This document shows, piece after piece, positions 23,224 through 34,585 of a stretch of 64,000 bases of DNA; position 1 is the first letter of the stretch, and every line of letters begins with the position of its first letter. The translations under genes and the position numbers were made by a program. The DNA comes from Syncephalis plumigaleata (lineage: Eukaryota; Zoopagomycota; Zoopagomycetes; Zoopagales; Piptocephalidaceae). The stretch covers positions 62,001 through 126,000 of the forward strand of contig JAIXMF010000016.1 of assembly GCA_025201365.1 (NCBI GenBank), in the 5' to 3' direction. The notes below the pieces were generated by a model. That model was not told where the DNA came from. It was given only the letters and a program-made list of their open reading frames with translations, and made no database searches.

Positions 23224-24214
23224 ATGCCGTCTGATATGAAAAATGCCAACTTCCCTATGGATGCAGAGGGTCACACCTACCATGTCGGCCTGAAACGAGG
23301 TGAAGTTTGCAATCGCATCCTTACAGTGGGTGATCCTGAACGAGCTAGACGACTTGCTACATTACTTGACCAGGATGCACCGCTATTCGAACGTGAAAGT
23401 CATCGTGGATTCCTTACCATTACCGGTAGATTCATGGGACAACCGGTCAGTATCATTGCCATTGGTATGGGTATGGCTATGATGGATTTCATGTTACGAG
23501 AAGTTCGTGCCGTAGTTGATGGTCCATTGTGTGTCATTCGTATTGGTACGTGTGGTGCCATTGCTTCTGTCGCCGATGCTGGTGATATCATTGTACCCGA
23601 TGGGTCAGCCGCTGTTACACGTCAATTGATGCGTTCATCGATTTAACGAATTCTACGAGTGTAACAACGAGTAATGATGATATCACTACTACCACCACTA
23701 CTACTGTTGCCAGTAAATCCAACAATTGTTACATGTTCTCTCGGGTATTCCCGGCTGATACGGAACTAACTGCCGCGTTAAGAGAACAACTGGACAACAG
23801 GTCGGTCGTGAACATGTGATCTCAGGCGTTAATGTCACGGCAGACACGTTCTACGCGGCACAAGGACGCGTTGATCCGTCGTTCGTCGATAGAAACGATC
23901 AACACGTGGAGCAAATATTTGAAAGGTATCCTGATGCGGTATCACTTGAAATGGAGAACTTTATGCTTTTCCATTTGGCGTGTTGTGCCACACCACTGGC
24001 ACCTAATGTGCCAAGTATTCGTGCTGCCGCCGCTATGGTTGCCGTATTCCAGCGACAAACCAATGCATCCTTACCGAAGGCTGAACTAGCAAAGTTGGAA
24101 CTACAAGCTGGTAGTGCGGTATTAAAGGTGCTGTCAGGTACATTAAATAACGAGCAACTGCATCCTGAATTAGAAAGTGTCTGGCTAAAGCAAACGGTCA
24201 TCGTTACTGAATAG
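23224..24214 (+). CDS. Uridine phosphorylase (PNP/UDP family)
   Basis: The protein cleaves uridine (and perhaps related nucleosides) with phosphate in pyrimidine salvage. Family marks: VGDPERARRLATLLD (phosphate site), IAIGMGMAMMDFMLREV, RIGTCGAI, VNVTADTFYAAQGR (substrate loop) and VSLEMENFMLFHLA (ribose-binding Met-Glu pair). The reading frame changes twice: near 23626, where TT stands where TTT would keep frame, and near 23792, where GG stands for GGG. Across these, YMFSRVFPADTELTAALREQ lines up with the expected middle of the enzyme, so the gene is conserved but appears broken. Between them lies a Thr-rich insertion. The intact homology argues for missing bases in the assembly rather than decay. 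No introns needed. Confidence 0.85.
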
Positions 24215-24648
24215 AGCTTAGTAAGGCAAACCACAAAGAACAATCAGCATTATAATGGTCATTCTTTTCATTATTATAACAATAATAACAACAATAATAA
24301 ATCATTTATTACAAATCAATTGGTTGAATAGACGAGTACATAATAGGTGATAGGTATTTTACTAATCTAATCAATATTGCTAGTATTCGTTAATAACAAT
24401 ATGTACAATATATGCTGTTTGACAGGGTGATATTACAAATCATTCATATGACATTGCTTCATTTCCATTTCACCTTGCATTCTTGCTGCACTCATTGGAA
24501 TTGCTGTCGCCTTTGCTGACGTATAAATAGTGTCACACACAACTTGAGTGTTGTCGTCAGCAATTCATGCCATTCTTGTTTCTGTTTGATTTACCATTTT
24601 CTAAACACCATATTAGTTTTATAACATAACCGATTTAACAACTAGCGT
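24215..24648. other. Intergenic spacer
   Basis: About 430 bp, AT-rich with AAC/AAT runs near 24280-24300 and a TATAAATAG sequence near 24523 that may serve the next gene. Confidence 0.45.
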
Positions 24649-26040
24649 ATGGATAGAATACCGGAGGAAGTATGGCTACAAGTATTCGCGTGGCTTGACC
24701 TTGCCTCGTTGATTCAGGTAGCGTGCGTCAATCGGTTTACATACCAACTCGTAACGTCTTCCGGTGTCCCTTGGCGATACATCGATTTGCGACGATGTTC
24801 GAGCCGTCACATCAATTACAACTATGGCGTACACAATTTCAATCCTTTCGAACAGGTGGACTTTGATACTATAATAAATATGCTGCCCAATGGTGCGACT
24901 AGCGTGGCACCATCGCTATTCCCGCAACGAATCTACGAGTCTCATTTACTTAGCCTGTTCAATGGATGGTTGCATAAGAGTGCGCTACACGCTATAGTAC
25001 GCGTAAGATTGGACTACACGGGCGTGACGAGTAATGCTCTACACGTGCTGCTCGCTCGGTGTCCGCAGCTGGAATGGCTTTCACTACGACATTGCAATCA
25101 GGTACACCAGAGAGACTAAGTAGCATACTACGAGGTTTCTGGGATCATGGTAATGCTTGAAATTACGCTACTTGTACGTCGGTAATGGCTACGTGACAGG
25201 CCGTCGCAATCCACATCGTAATCCGCAGTATGTTCATTTCAACGGGCGGACAATGCCGCTTGTCTAGACATTATGAAAGAGATGCTAAAGGATTATCAAA
25301 GCAGCAGGAAGAAAGAGGCATCAAACCAGTGGTGCAAATACGCCTCGCTAGAGATCGTACGGTAGATTGCCGGAGACATCGGATGCCGGTCAACTAAGAA
25401 GTGCGAATGATCCATCGGAGATCACTACTATCGAGCATCCTATCGAGGTATGGCCCATGCCATGCGACTCGTGTCCTTCCGGCGTGTGTGTCTCTAGACG
25501 ACACTGGTGTGAATCGTGCATAAGGTAGCCTATCTGTGTACTAATTGTTGCAAGCAATTCACTGTTTTAGCGGTTGTGGACGTTATCGCTGCGTGGCCTG
25601 TGTCCGATTAACGGGAACATCGGTGGTTTGCCCGAGTATAGACCATAAGATCGGTTTCCTATGCAGTCATTGCAATAATAGACGTGCTTGCACTTGCCCA
25701 GAGGTTCGCATGTACTGCAACTTACATCAAGTGATGCACGAGCACGATAGTCCAATGAACAATCTGAACTGTCGGCGATGCGGTCGATGGACCTGCGTGT
25801 TTTGTAACAAATTTCTACATGCGTTGTCGACCTAATCTAGCACTATGCGAGGATTGTAGAACACTACAATGCGCGCGTTGCAATCTTCCACCAGGCGAGA
25901 TTAGCATCGATTGGATATGTAGTCGATGCAATCGATATTTATGCGTCAATTGCAATGATTACTCGGAGAATCCGACTACGAGCACTGTCATGCATAATCA
26001 AACATCCGATAATAGTGTAAATGTATTCCAAGCAATTTAA
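24649..26040 (+). CDS. F-box protein with leucine-rich-like part and Cys-rich C-terminus
   Basis: Begins with an F-box (MDRIPEEVWLQVFAWLDLAS, then LIQVACVNRFTYQLV), so it probably recruits substrates to an SCF ubiquitin ligase. Around residues 120-155 an LRR-like segment appears (ARCPQLEWLSLRHCNQ). From about 25450 the protein is rich in CxxC pairs: MPCDSCPSGVCVSRRHWCES, LCTNCC, SGCGRYRCVACV, LCSHCNN, CRRCGRWTCVFC, CEDCRTLQCARC and CSRCNRYLCVNC, which suggests several small zinc knuckles. The frame changes at least six times between 25085 and 25850, with conserved-looking peptide on both sides each time; a contiguous ORF cannot be drawn. I read this as one gene with missing bases, but real decay is possible. 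Family of the Cys-rich part not recognised. Confidence 0.6.
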
Positions 26041-26745
26041 ATAGCCGATACTCAAGCATACGAGTATGATTGTGAAGTAATTAGCGTCGAGCGATATCTA
26101 TATATGTAAATAACACGATAAATCATGCCATATAGCTTTATCTGATGCATTCCTTTTTTACTTTGAACGTATACATGTGCAGTTAAAGTGTTATTGAGTA
26201 CAGTATTTTCCAATTTACATGTAACAATTGTTCTATCCTACAACTACTACCTACACGAGCGATAAAGCAGTAATGAACATGCAAGAAAGTTGCCATAAAA
26301 CATAGTAAAAACAAGCTATACCAATTTGGCCTCTAAGGTTGTCGGCATAAATTAACTTCATGTTGCATGAACTATCCATCTTATTACGGATAATGCGTCA
26401 CACAAGATTATGCCGCCACTAGTATTGTGCAGCGAATCTATTGCCTTCTTTCTTCGTTTCTTCTTAAAAATACGCCCCGATTTACCTTGACATTCTGTAC
26501 TCCTAGTAGCATCTACCCTAAACTTACTATTTAGTTGTTTCTCCACAAAGCGATTCATATCCAGCGTACTTTATTGCTATTACTGTTTATTTAACCTAGT
26601 TTATTGAACGTGTAAAGTGCTATACGACCGAATGTAACACGCTTTACCAACAGCAACCCTATTTTTTCTATTCTTTCTTTATTCTTTATCCTATCAATAT
26701 TGCCGTAATAACTCAGCAACGCGAATAATCTTGTTTATTCCAGTA
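26041..26745. other. Spacer, no gene seen
   Basis: About 700 bp, AT-rich, no conserved frame; the ORF at 26358-26558 on the minus strand has no supporting features. Confidence 0.45.
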
Positions 26746-29700
26746 ATGCTGCAGTCTACCACTTCAAAGGGGATCAACGACACCCTTAACCCTACAAAAA
26801 CCGTTTATGAAATGAGTAAACTTACGGGTATCACTTTTAGAATCCCTCGTCATAGCGATATCACATTTAAGAACGGTACCGCTCAAGATAACCGCCACCA
26901 CCACCAGCACCACGAACAGCATAGACAGACGACATCAACAATGGCGGCGATTAGCAAGGTTAGCAAGGATACAGCTTCTTGTAGGTACAATCAATGATAG
27001 TGTACAGCCTAGACATGGATGCCTATATTGACTAATGGTAATTGTAGCTAAGCACGTATCGTATCCTAATCATGGTCCGTCATCGCTTGCCGTATCGATT
27101 CCGCCAGAGTCAGCGTATATTTTAGATCAAAAGTTGGAGGCACATCCACGACTTGCTACGCCGGAGGAGTTGCGATTCTGCGCTAGCCTAACGGGATTAT
27201 CCGAGGCAGCAGTTGATGCCTATTTACGCTCTCGACTTGGATCTAGGCCTACTCCACCTCCACCTCTACCGCCACTGCCTTCTCTTCCACCTTCTCTTCC
27301 ATCACCTCCTCCTAAAGTAGTAGAAACTAAAAGGAATACTACTACGACGGCGACTACTACTAGTACTACTACTAGTACTACTACTGCTAGCAGTACTACG
27401 AGTAATATTAGTATTGATGCTATTAGTAAGATTAATGATATTGCTAATATTGAGCAAGCATCCACACGACCAAATCGTCGACCACAACGGGCAGCGGCCA
27501 AAGTACAATCCTACACTTCTAGCGTAACTTATAGTATTAGCGATGATGAAGAAACAGACAATGATGGAGACAACAGCACCAGCAACAACAACGATGATGA
27601 TGACGACGATGACGACGAAGCCAATAGAGCATATACAATGAGTGGTAAGAGTGGTGCCAATGTCGATAAGAGTACTGGTAGGACACCAACTAAACGCGGG
27701 ACAACTCGATCAGCACGAACACCAAAGCCGCACGTTGAACGCAGTTGGGTACATGAAGATATAAGTAAGGTAGTGCCACGTTCCATACAAGGACCGGTAT
27801 TCTGGCAGATAATTCCATGTCAACGAGTGTTGTTCAAACAATTCGAACGTTGCATAGCTTGTGTCTCGAAAGTGTTGGGCTCGTGTAGATTCGCTCGTAC
27901 ACGCGTATTCGGTATACGTCCCGAGTCAATGGGCAAGAAACAGACCAGCATGTCTGGCGACGATCTCATCTATGGGCCATTCTTTAGTTCGGCGGTAGAT
28001 GAGGAACCGCGAGGCACGATCATCCCATGGTCTAGACAAGATATGCTCAAGCGAATCGCGAATCGAGTACCGAACACGGATGCTACCACGAATAACGAGT
28101 GTACACGCTATCGGTTTGGATCACCCGAGGAGTTTATCCTATGTAGAATCGACGCGGCAGTACGTCAGATTATCGATCGTGAACTCGTGTTTGCCGAGTA
28201 CGATCCGTGCTATCGACGTGAACCGCTTCATTTGCAACGGCAATTGTGCGACGCTTGTCTCACGAATGTTCTTAATGGCTTTTGGATGTGTAGCATCTGT
28301 GGTCTGGAGCTTTGCATGGATTGCTACGACGAATGGGATACTAGCCCGGATAGCAAGCGTATCCAGCAGTGCACCTACAATCGGCGACATACTCGACAGC
28401 ACATGGTAAGAATGCGTAGTTACGACTTGGCAGAACTACGTTGGATGAAGGAGACCACCATGCAACGCGAATTTCCACCAGTACCTTCACCATCGCCACT
28501 CGTGTATGATGCCTCGTTTGAATTTGTGGGCCATTTTAGACCCTATCAGAAACTGCTAGTTACCTCGGATAACGATCAATTGGACAAGTTCCAAGCGTGT
28601 TGGCGTAGAGGTGAAGCATGCTTCGTGCCGAATCTACTCGATAAATTCACGCGTAGTATCTGGACGCCCGATTGGTTTATCGCGCATCATGGACACGAAG
28701 TCACCGAGATGATCGATTGTCGCACGGGAGATGCGCTAACCGACATGACAGTAGGTCGATTCTTCCAAGGGTTCTCTGATATTACGGTGCGTCCAAATAG
28801 CGAGGATACCAATTGTTACATGATATTAAAACTAAAGGTAAGCAATTCATTATACTTTATTTTATTGATTATATATACTAATAGTGCTATGCTATGCTAT
28901 GCTATGCTATACTACGTGGTAGGATTGGCCGTCTAATGATGATTTCCGTAACAAGTTCCCTGATCATTATCGTGATTTCATGCGAGTACTTCCCTTTAAA
29001 CCGTACACTCATTTATATGGTGATCTCAATCTAGTCAATCGATTGTCCGATCATTACATCTGGCCTGACCTAGGACCTAAAATGTACAACGCATATGGTT
29101 CCAGTGACGGTGAAGGTGGTGCAGGCACTACTAATCTACATTTAGATATGGCGGATGCAGTTAATATTATGATTTACGCGTCTTACCTCGATAATCTGCC
29201 CATTGAACAGCAAGAGCAACTACTGCATAAGAAATCACAACCACAAGATGATAATAGTAATAGTAATAGTACATCACGCACTACTACTACCTCTTCTTCT
29301 TCTCCTGCTGCTGCTAATACTGTCAAGGTGGTGAGTATCAACCTACTCCCGAGGAGAATAGGGCACGCTATCCGGTCGATGATCAATACGAGTTTACAGA
29401 ACGTCCACCGGGTATTGCGGCAGCAGCTGTATGGGATATCTTTCCATTGGCGGATCTTCCCAAAATACGTGCTTTCCTCACTACAATTGCTCACGAGCGT
29501 AATATCCCCATTGATGATCCAGTTCACGATCAGACATTCTACCTTGATCATAGCATGCGTGAACGCTTGTTTAGAGAGTATGGCGTGCGCGGCTGGCGTA
29601 TCTTCCAGAATCCCGGTGATGCCGTATTTGTGCCGGCAGGTTGCGCGCATCAAGTGTGCAATTATGCCTCGTGTATTAAGGTGGCCATGGATTTCGTGTC

Positions 29701-30013
29701 GCCTGAGAACATTAGTCGATGTGCACAACTTACGCAAGAGTTTCGTCGACTGAGCAAAGCGCATCGTAGAAAACAGGATATCCTACAATTGAATACGATT
29801 CTCTACTCGACATGGCAGGAATGCGAGGCATTACTAGCTCAGCGTAAAAAGGTGTTCTCCTCTAAGAATGTACTCGCACCCCCACCCCCACCTCCCAATC
29901 GATCGCGTAAACGTACGCGTAATGACTCCACTACTTCTACTTCCACTACTACTACTACTACTACTACTACTGAATCGCCTACAACAGCCCATAAGCGATT
30001 GCAAATTGTTTAA
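26746..30013 (+). CDS. KDM3/JMJD1-like JmjC histone demethylase
   Basis: Three exons: 26746-26980, 27048-28837 and 28923-30013. It has the KDM3 (H3K9me1/2 demethylase) layout: a disordered N-terminus with Pro, Thr and Asp-rich runs; a Cys-rich zinc motif RQLCDACLTNVLNGFWMCSI with CGLELCMDCYDEW; and a JmjC domain with the Fe(II) ligands HxD in TTNLHLDMADAVNIMIYAS and the distal His in AGCAHQVCNYASCIKVAMDF. GEACFVPNLLDKF and DWPSNDDFRNKFP are KDM3-type. The nuclear, 2-oxoglutarate-dependent activity is inferred from these residues. Frame is lost once, around 29230-29335, next to a poly-Ser/Ala stretch; sequence on both sides aligns to one JmjC domain. The ORF track's TTG start upstream is not used; ATG at 26746 is the first ATG of the frame. 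Confidence 0.85.
28881..28912 (+). repeat. (CTATG)n in JmjC gene intron 2
   Basis: Five to six GCTAT units in the intron 28838-28922, just before the acceptor. Confidence 0.75.
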
Positions 30014-30290
30014 TACGCCTATTCATTATTACTATTAGTGTTGTTCATGGCATGTAGAGAATAGCAACGATGATAATTGTAATAATTGTGTTTATATTTA
30101 TTAGTACCCTAATAATAATAAATTATGTATACCGTATAATGATCTATTGTTATATAATGCTTTATTAGAAATGAAAACAGAAACAAATAATACCATACTA
30201 TACTGATGGATAATTGAATGGTTAGTCGTTTGTAGTATAAAAGTAATAGAAGAGCAAGATGTATCGCGCATATAAATATAAATATGCTTA

Positions 30291-32120
30291 TTATTCTGGA
30301 ATAACTAAGCATGGCTTCACTTTCTCGAGATATACTTCCACTTGCTTTCGTAATGCTGCATAACTCGATTGAATATTCGTTATCTCCTGATCGGCATCTC
30401 GACGTAGTTCGGCGATCTACGATAAAGGTTAGGATTATGCTAAAGTAAAAACATCGACAACTAGTAAATACTTGCCTGTCGTTCCTTTTCCGTGATCATC
30501 TCTTGGTATTCCACGATCTTTTGCGCGTACACTTCACTCTCCTGTTGCAATTCACTGTAATCCGCTTGTAGTTGCTCCATCTTACGTGTTACCAATTCAT
30601 GCTGTTGCTGCTGTTGTAAATGTAGTTTCTCGAGTGTATCCTTGGCCTTGTTAACTTGTCGCTCTTGTGACTACACGTATATCAATATACATATCAGTAT
30701 CATATATGCGTGCTTATTTCATTGCTCGTTGCATACCTCTAGCTTGTAGGTCAAGTCGTGTATTTCCAGTTCTTTCTTTTCAATACGCTCGCAAATACCG
30801 GTGATCTCCCGTAGGATCTCCTCGCAATTATTCGTCTCCTTAAGACAGTCATCCATCAATTGCTTACACGCCTCTACATCCTACATGTACACGCTGATTA
30901 ATTTCACTGTAATATAATGAATCACAACTTCCTATGCCTAGCGTTACCTTTACCAAATGTTTAATAGTACTAATTCTACCCTGGAACTCGCGTGTCTTTC
31001 CCTCTTCAATGCTAATTCGTTGTCGAATAGCAACGAGATCCACGTTCAACTCGTCTATAATCTATTATTGTTACAATGGGATATTAGCATTGTTTGTTTT
31101 ACATGAACTCGATCAATTTACCTGTTGTATCTTTCAGGACTATGCACGATACGTGCGTTAAGTCGAGCAACTTCTTGTTTCGCTTCGATAACCTCAAATT
31201 GGCTATTAGACTAAGTGTCGTCCTATTTCGTTAGCTATCACTTTGCTAGACTAGCTTGTTACTTGCCAGTTTATCTGAGAGTGACTTTTCTCCTTCTTTT
31301 GCTCTTCAATCTCGGCGTTCAAACGCGTTTGCTGCTTATTCATCTCGCGTAGTTCCATTTGTATATTGGTTTTCTCCTCCTCCAACTTTTGCACTTGAGC
31401 TTGTTCACGTTCATGCTGCGTTCTAATGCCAAGCGTTAGTCGTGCATCAATCACTGGTTGCTATTGCCTACTTTATACTTCTTAGATGCTCGATAAGTTG
31501 TTGATTTTGTTGTTGAAGTAAAACATGCCGATCCATTAGTTCTTCCTATAGCAAAACCTGCGATTAATCATCATACTATGCAATAGTAGTCGAATCAACC
31601 TACTGATTTCACGGTATACTCCTCTAGTACATCCATTCTTTCCTCGCGGAATTTGGCGAAATTAATAACCGCACTCATGATACGACGTACACGTCCCGGT
31701 TCTGGTTTGGCCATATCTTTGAAGCCAAAATCGTCAATACCGATAGCCTGCATGAAACGTGCTCTAATAATGCATTATTATTGTTGTTAATACTATGCTG
31801 CACCTCCTCGTAGAAGCAATTGACTCACAAGTAGCGATAGAATGACATGGAGATAACGGCCGTTTGATAAAGGTCGGATAGGATAGATTGGACGAGAATT
31901 TATCAATGGCCACGATATCTTCGCGTGACACGCCCATAAATACAAGGCATACACTCTCGTAGACGGACATCATACGCATATGCGATGGTCGTTGCAAATC
32001 GTCCTCCGAGAACGGTATTTGCAGTTCGTGTAAACACGTAAGAATTTCCTGATTCTTCAAAGTGGGAAACACGTAGGAAGCCTTCATAGGCTGCAGTGAT
32101 TGTCGTCGACTATAATCCAT
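30291..32120 (-). CDS. NUF2: Kinetochore protein NUF2
   Basis: Eight exons: 32120-31829, 31763-31604, 31545-31263, 31202-31122, 31061-30954, 30880-30737, 30670-30476 and 30416-30291. NUF2 pairs with NDC80 in the outer-kinetochore complex that grips microtubules. The N-terminal calponin-homology domain is clear: YVFPTLKNQEILTCLHELQI, PFSEDDLQRPS, ARFMQAIGIDDFGFKDMAKP, RIMSAVINFAKFREER. The rest is heptad coiled coil, including RLNARIVHSPE and IIDELNVDLVAIRQR. Intron 30475-30417 has a GC donor (CAG|GCAAGT). Frame slips occur near 31875 (CCG for CCGG), 31133 (AAA for AAAA), 31290 and in exon 3 near 31490 and 31465; each is explained by one missing base. Without that explanation exon 3 would need an 18-nt intron, which I reject. 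Confidence 0.85.
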
Positions 32121-32347
32121 ATTGTATATGAGGGTTGCCGCTATCCTAAATAGTCCCAGGCAAGAGTAAACACTTTATAGCAGTAATGCTTAATGGCAGT
32201 TGTCGTATAGTCAGCCTAATCGTAACACGAGTAAATAAAGGAAAGAAAAGAGGTGAAGGAATAGACGCGTAGAAACATTTGTTTACGCATTTTATCATTG
32301 TTATTATTACTATTATTATTAAATACCACCATTATTGTCCCATTACA

Positions 32348-33805
32348 ATGAGTGTACTACTCGAGACTTCACTAGGCGATCTAGTCATAGATCTAGAGGT
32401 GGAGCGCTGTCCACGCACTTGTCTCAACTTTCTAAAGCTATGCAAGGTCAAATACTACAATTTCTGCGCGCTATTTCGAGTTGAAAAGGATTTTGCCGCA
32501 CAGACCGGCGATCCCACCGGCACGGGACAAGGAGGCGAGAGTGTGTTCAGCCTGCTTGAAGGACTATCCGCGGAGGAACGAGCGAGAAAACGATACTTTC
32601 CCGCCGAGGTGCATCCCAAGCTTAAGCATAAGAAACGCGGCACCGTCTCGATGGCCGTGGCAGCCACAGAAACCGGCACCACTAGCAATAATCCTGCGGG
32701 TGGCACGATTTCCCTTAGTGGATCGCAGTTCTTTATCACGCTAGATGACAATCTCGACTATCTCGATGGTAAATACACGGTATTCGGTCAGGTAGTCGAG
32801 GGATTCGACGTGTTAGATCGTATTAACGACGCGCAATGCGACGACGAGCATCGACCCTATCGAGACATTCGTATTCGACACACCATCCTATTGGATGATC
32901 CATTTCCTGATCCTGATGGATTGGTGGTGCCAGATGCATCGCCTCTCCCGACGGCAGAGCAACTTGCTACCGTGCGTCTCGGCGAGGATGAATCGATCGA
33001 TGACCCGGAGGGCATGTCACCCGAGGAGTTGATGGCACGTCAGCGACAACGCGAAGCACAAGCACAAGCACTCACGCTTGAAATGGTGGGCGATCTACCA
33101 TTCGCCGATATTAAACCGCCCGAGAATGTATTGTTCGTGTGTAAACTAAATCCAGTGACGCAAGACGAGGATTTGGAGTTGATCTTCTCGCGATTCGGTC
33201 CGATTTCCTCGTGCGAAGTCATTCGCGATCAAGCTACGGGTGATTCACTTTGCTACGCGTTTGTGGAGTTCGAGGAACGCGAGCATGCCGAGGAAGCCTA
33301 CTTTAAAATGGACAATGTACTTGTGGATGATCGACGTATTAAGGTGGATTTCTCGCAATCGGTCAGTAAGCTTCATGGCGATTGGACCAACTCTCGTCGA
33401 TCGCGTGCTACCGGTCAAGATAGCAAGTTGGCGATGAAACCGCAGGGTCGACAAGATGCGAGCAAGTATGAAATGGTATTCGAACATCAGGATGGTAGTA
33501 CGACACGTGCAACATCAAGAAATGATCGTTCGCGTGATTCTACGATATCATCATCAACAACGACACAGCATCATTATCACCATCATCGTCAACAGCAGCA
33601 TCAACATAGGCGACGAGATGATGAATATTCCTCGCATCGTGGTAGCAGTAGCAGTACACGTCAACATCGACATCGACCACGTAGCAGAGAGCGTAGTATG
33701 TCACCATCTCGACATCGACATCGACATCGAAATGAACGACATTACGATGATAGGAATGATCGATCTCGACATCAGCAACGAGACAGAGATCATCGTCGTC
33801 GATGA
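32348..33805 (+). CDS. PPIL4: PPIL4-type cyclophilin with RRM
   Basis: Single exon, 485 residues, close to animal PPIL4 (about 490). Order: cyclophilin peptidyl-prolyl isomerase domain (1-165; [59 protein letters not shown]), an acidic linker, an RRM (about 255-335; [56 protein letters not shown]), and an Arg/Ser/His/Asp-rich tail like those of splicing-associated cyclophilins. It is expected in the nucleus with the spliceosome or RNA polymerase II. I chose the ATG at 32348 because [12 protein letters not shown] is the conserved start; an in-frame ATG 69 nt upstream would add a hydrophobic leader foreign to the family. The frame is intact. NUF2 lies divergently 227 bp upstream. Confidence 0.93.
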   Translation: MSVLLETSLGDLVIDLEVERCPRTCLNFLKLCKVKYYNFCALFRVEKDFAAQTGDPTGTGQGGESVFSLLEGLSAEERARKRYFPAEVHPKLKHKKRGTVSMAVAATETGTTSNNPAGGTISLSGSQFFITLDDNLDYLDGKYTVFGQVVEGFDVLDRINDAQCDDEHRPYRDIRIRHTILLDDPFPDPDGLVVPDASPLPTAEQLATVRLGEDESIDDPEGMSPEELMARQRQREAQAQALTLEMVGDLPFADIKPPENVLFVCKLNPVTQDEDLELIFSRFGPISSCEVIRDQATGDSLCYAFVEFEEREHAEEAYFKMDNVLVDDRRIKVDFSQSVSKLHGDWTNSRRSRATGQDSKLAMKPQGRQDASKYEMVFEHQDGSTTRATSRNDRSRDSTISSSTTTQHHYHHHRQQQHQHRRRDDEYSSHRGSSSSTRQHRHRPRSRERSMSPSRHRHRHRNERHYDDRNDRSRHQQRDRDHRRR

Positions 33806-33984
33806 GTAAGTGACATCTTATAAGTGACTATGATCTAAGAAAGAATAATTCGAGTTAACACATTAAACTGAAATGCAAATTACTGTGTTTCTAACTCGTA
33901 TACACACATATATAGTCAACAATGATTTATTAACAATAAAAGTAGTATAGATTATTCCTATCTTATTGTATAATTGAAGTGATA

Positions 33985-34010
33985 CAGGCTTTTTCCATCC
34001 AATTTGCGCA
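33985..34010 (+). repeat. Left terminal inverted repeat
   Basis: Starts CAGGC, ends CCAATTTGCGCA; pairs with 34506-34531 with two mismatches near the tip. The perfect 21-bp core shows little decay, so the element is fairly young. Confidence 0.85.
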
Positions 34011-34076
34011 GTTAGCCTTCTGTTTTATGAATAAATAATATTTAACACTTACAATTACCCTGTATTTTGGGGTGTA

Positions 34077-34371
34077 GATAGCGATAACTATCACGGATGA
34101 ATTGTTTTTTATTGTTTGGTTCCCTCTTGATCTTGCTCATCATTGCTTGAACGTTTAGAAGGAACGGTACTTCGTTCAAATTGTGTTGGAATACGGTCTT
34201 CCTTACGAAGACCGTGAATAATCTGAATAAAATTCAGACATGCAGCCATATCCCGATTCCATACATGATAATCAATAGCTACTTGTAAGTACATGACATG
34301 GCAATATCCAACTATACTAGTACACTTGTATCGTCTATCTTACAGAATTGATGATGATAGTTATCGCTATC
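34077..34371. repeat. Internal 17-bp inverted repeat pair
   Basis: GATAGCGATAACTATCA at 34077-34093 and its exact complement at 34355-34371 frame the ORF-bearing middle of the transposon. The pair may be subterminal transposase binding sites, a structural element, or the ends of a nested insertion; I see no target duplication for the last option. Confidence 0.7.
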
Positions 34372-34426
34372 AATAAATGATCCATTACCAGATACTGAAT
34401 TGTTATTATTATTATACTGTATCAAT
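34109..34426 (-). pseudogene. Possible TnpB/Fanzor-like C-terminal fragment inside the transposon
   Basis: The clear part is 34281-34109: AIDYHVWNRDMAACLNFIQI followed by IHGLRKEDRIPTQFERS and a hydrophilic tail. 'WNRD..A..N' followed by a short helix and an R.P..F.R motif is how the last RuvC block and C-terminus read in eukaryotic TnpB relatives (Fanzor proteins), whose Asp is catalytic. A 62-nt intron-like segment (34343-34282, GTAAG...CAAG) joins it to an upstream frame with NSVSGNGSFIDSDNYHHQF. Neither the CxxC zinc ribbon nor the earlier RuvC blocks are visible, so this is at most a remnant. Fanzor genes are known cargo of Tc1/mariner and other eukaryotic transposons, which fits the host element. 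The match is by motif memory only; a plain host exon fragment is the alternative. Confidence 0.4.
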
Positions 34427-34505
34427 TGGCATTTCTATGGTAATAATGGATGTTAACAATTGTGTAAATCTATTTATTAGTAAACTGCAAAAGTGAAAGG
34501 ATAAA

Positions 34506-34531
34506 TGCGCAAATTGGATGGAAAAACACTG
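34506..34531 (-). repeat. Right terminal inverted repeat
   Basis: Mirror of the left repeat: TGCGCAAATTGG at its inner end, CACTG at the tip, followed by TA. Confidence 0.85.
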
Positions 34532-34585
34532 TAATGATAACCCACTATAGTCTAGTGTATTTTTAGCAATAGTAAAAAACAGGTT

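Larger units (their letters stand above)
33985..34531 (-). mobile_element. 547-bp inverted-repeat DNA transposon, TA-flanked (Tc1/mariner-like), non-autonomous
   Basis: The element begins CAGGC and ends CACTG, with 26-bp terminal inverted repeats that match at all but two positions; the inner 21 bp (33990-34010 against 34506-34526, ending TTTGCGCA) are perfect. A TA dinucleotide flanks each end (33983-33984 and 34532-34533), the target duplication used by the Tc1/mariner superfamily. No DDE transposase is present, so it must be mobilised in trans or be dead. It contains a short minus-strand ORF resembling the C-terminus of TnpB-type nucleases, and a second, internal inverted repeat. It sits between the PPIL4 stop and the F-box gene starting 53 bp beyond its right end, so it may supply that gene's promoter or leader. 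Confidence 0.72.

Noticed and set aside
26358-26558. Minus-strand 66-codon basic ORF
   Set aside because: Lysine/arginine-rich only because of a TTCTTT run; no other support.
31440-31500. An 18-25 nt intron in NUF2 exon 3
   Set aside because: All other introns here are about 50 nt or longer; missing single bases explain the frame change and give a continuous coiled coil.
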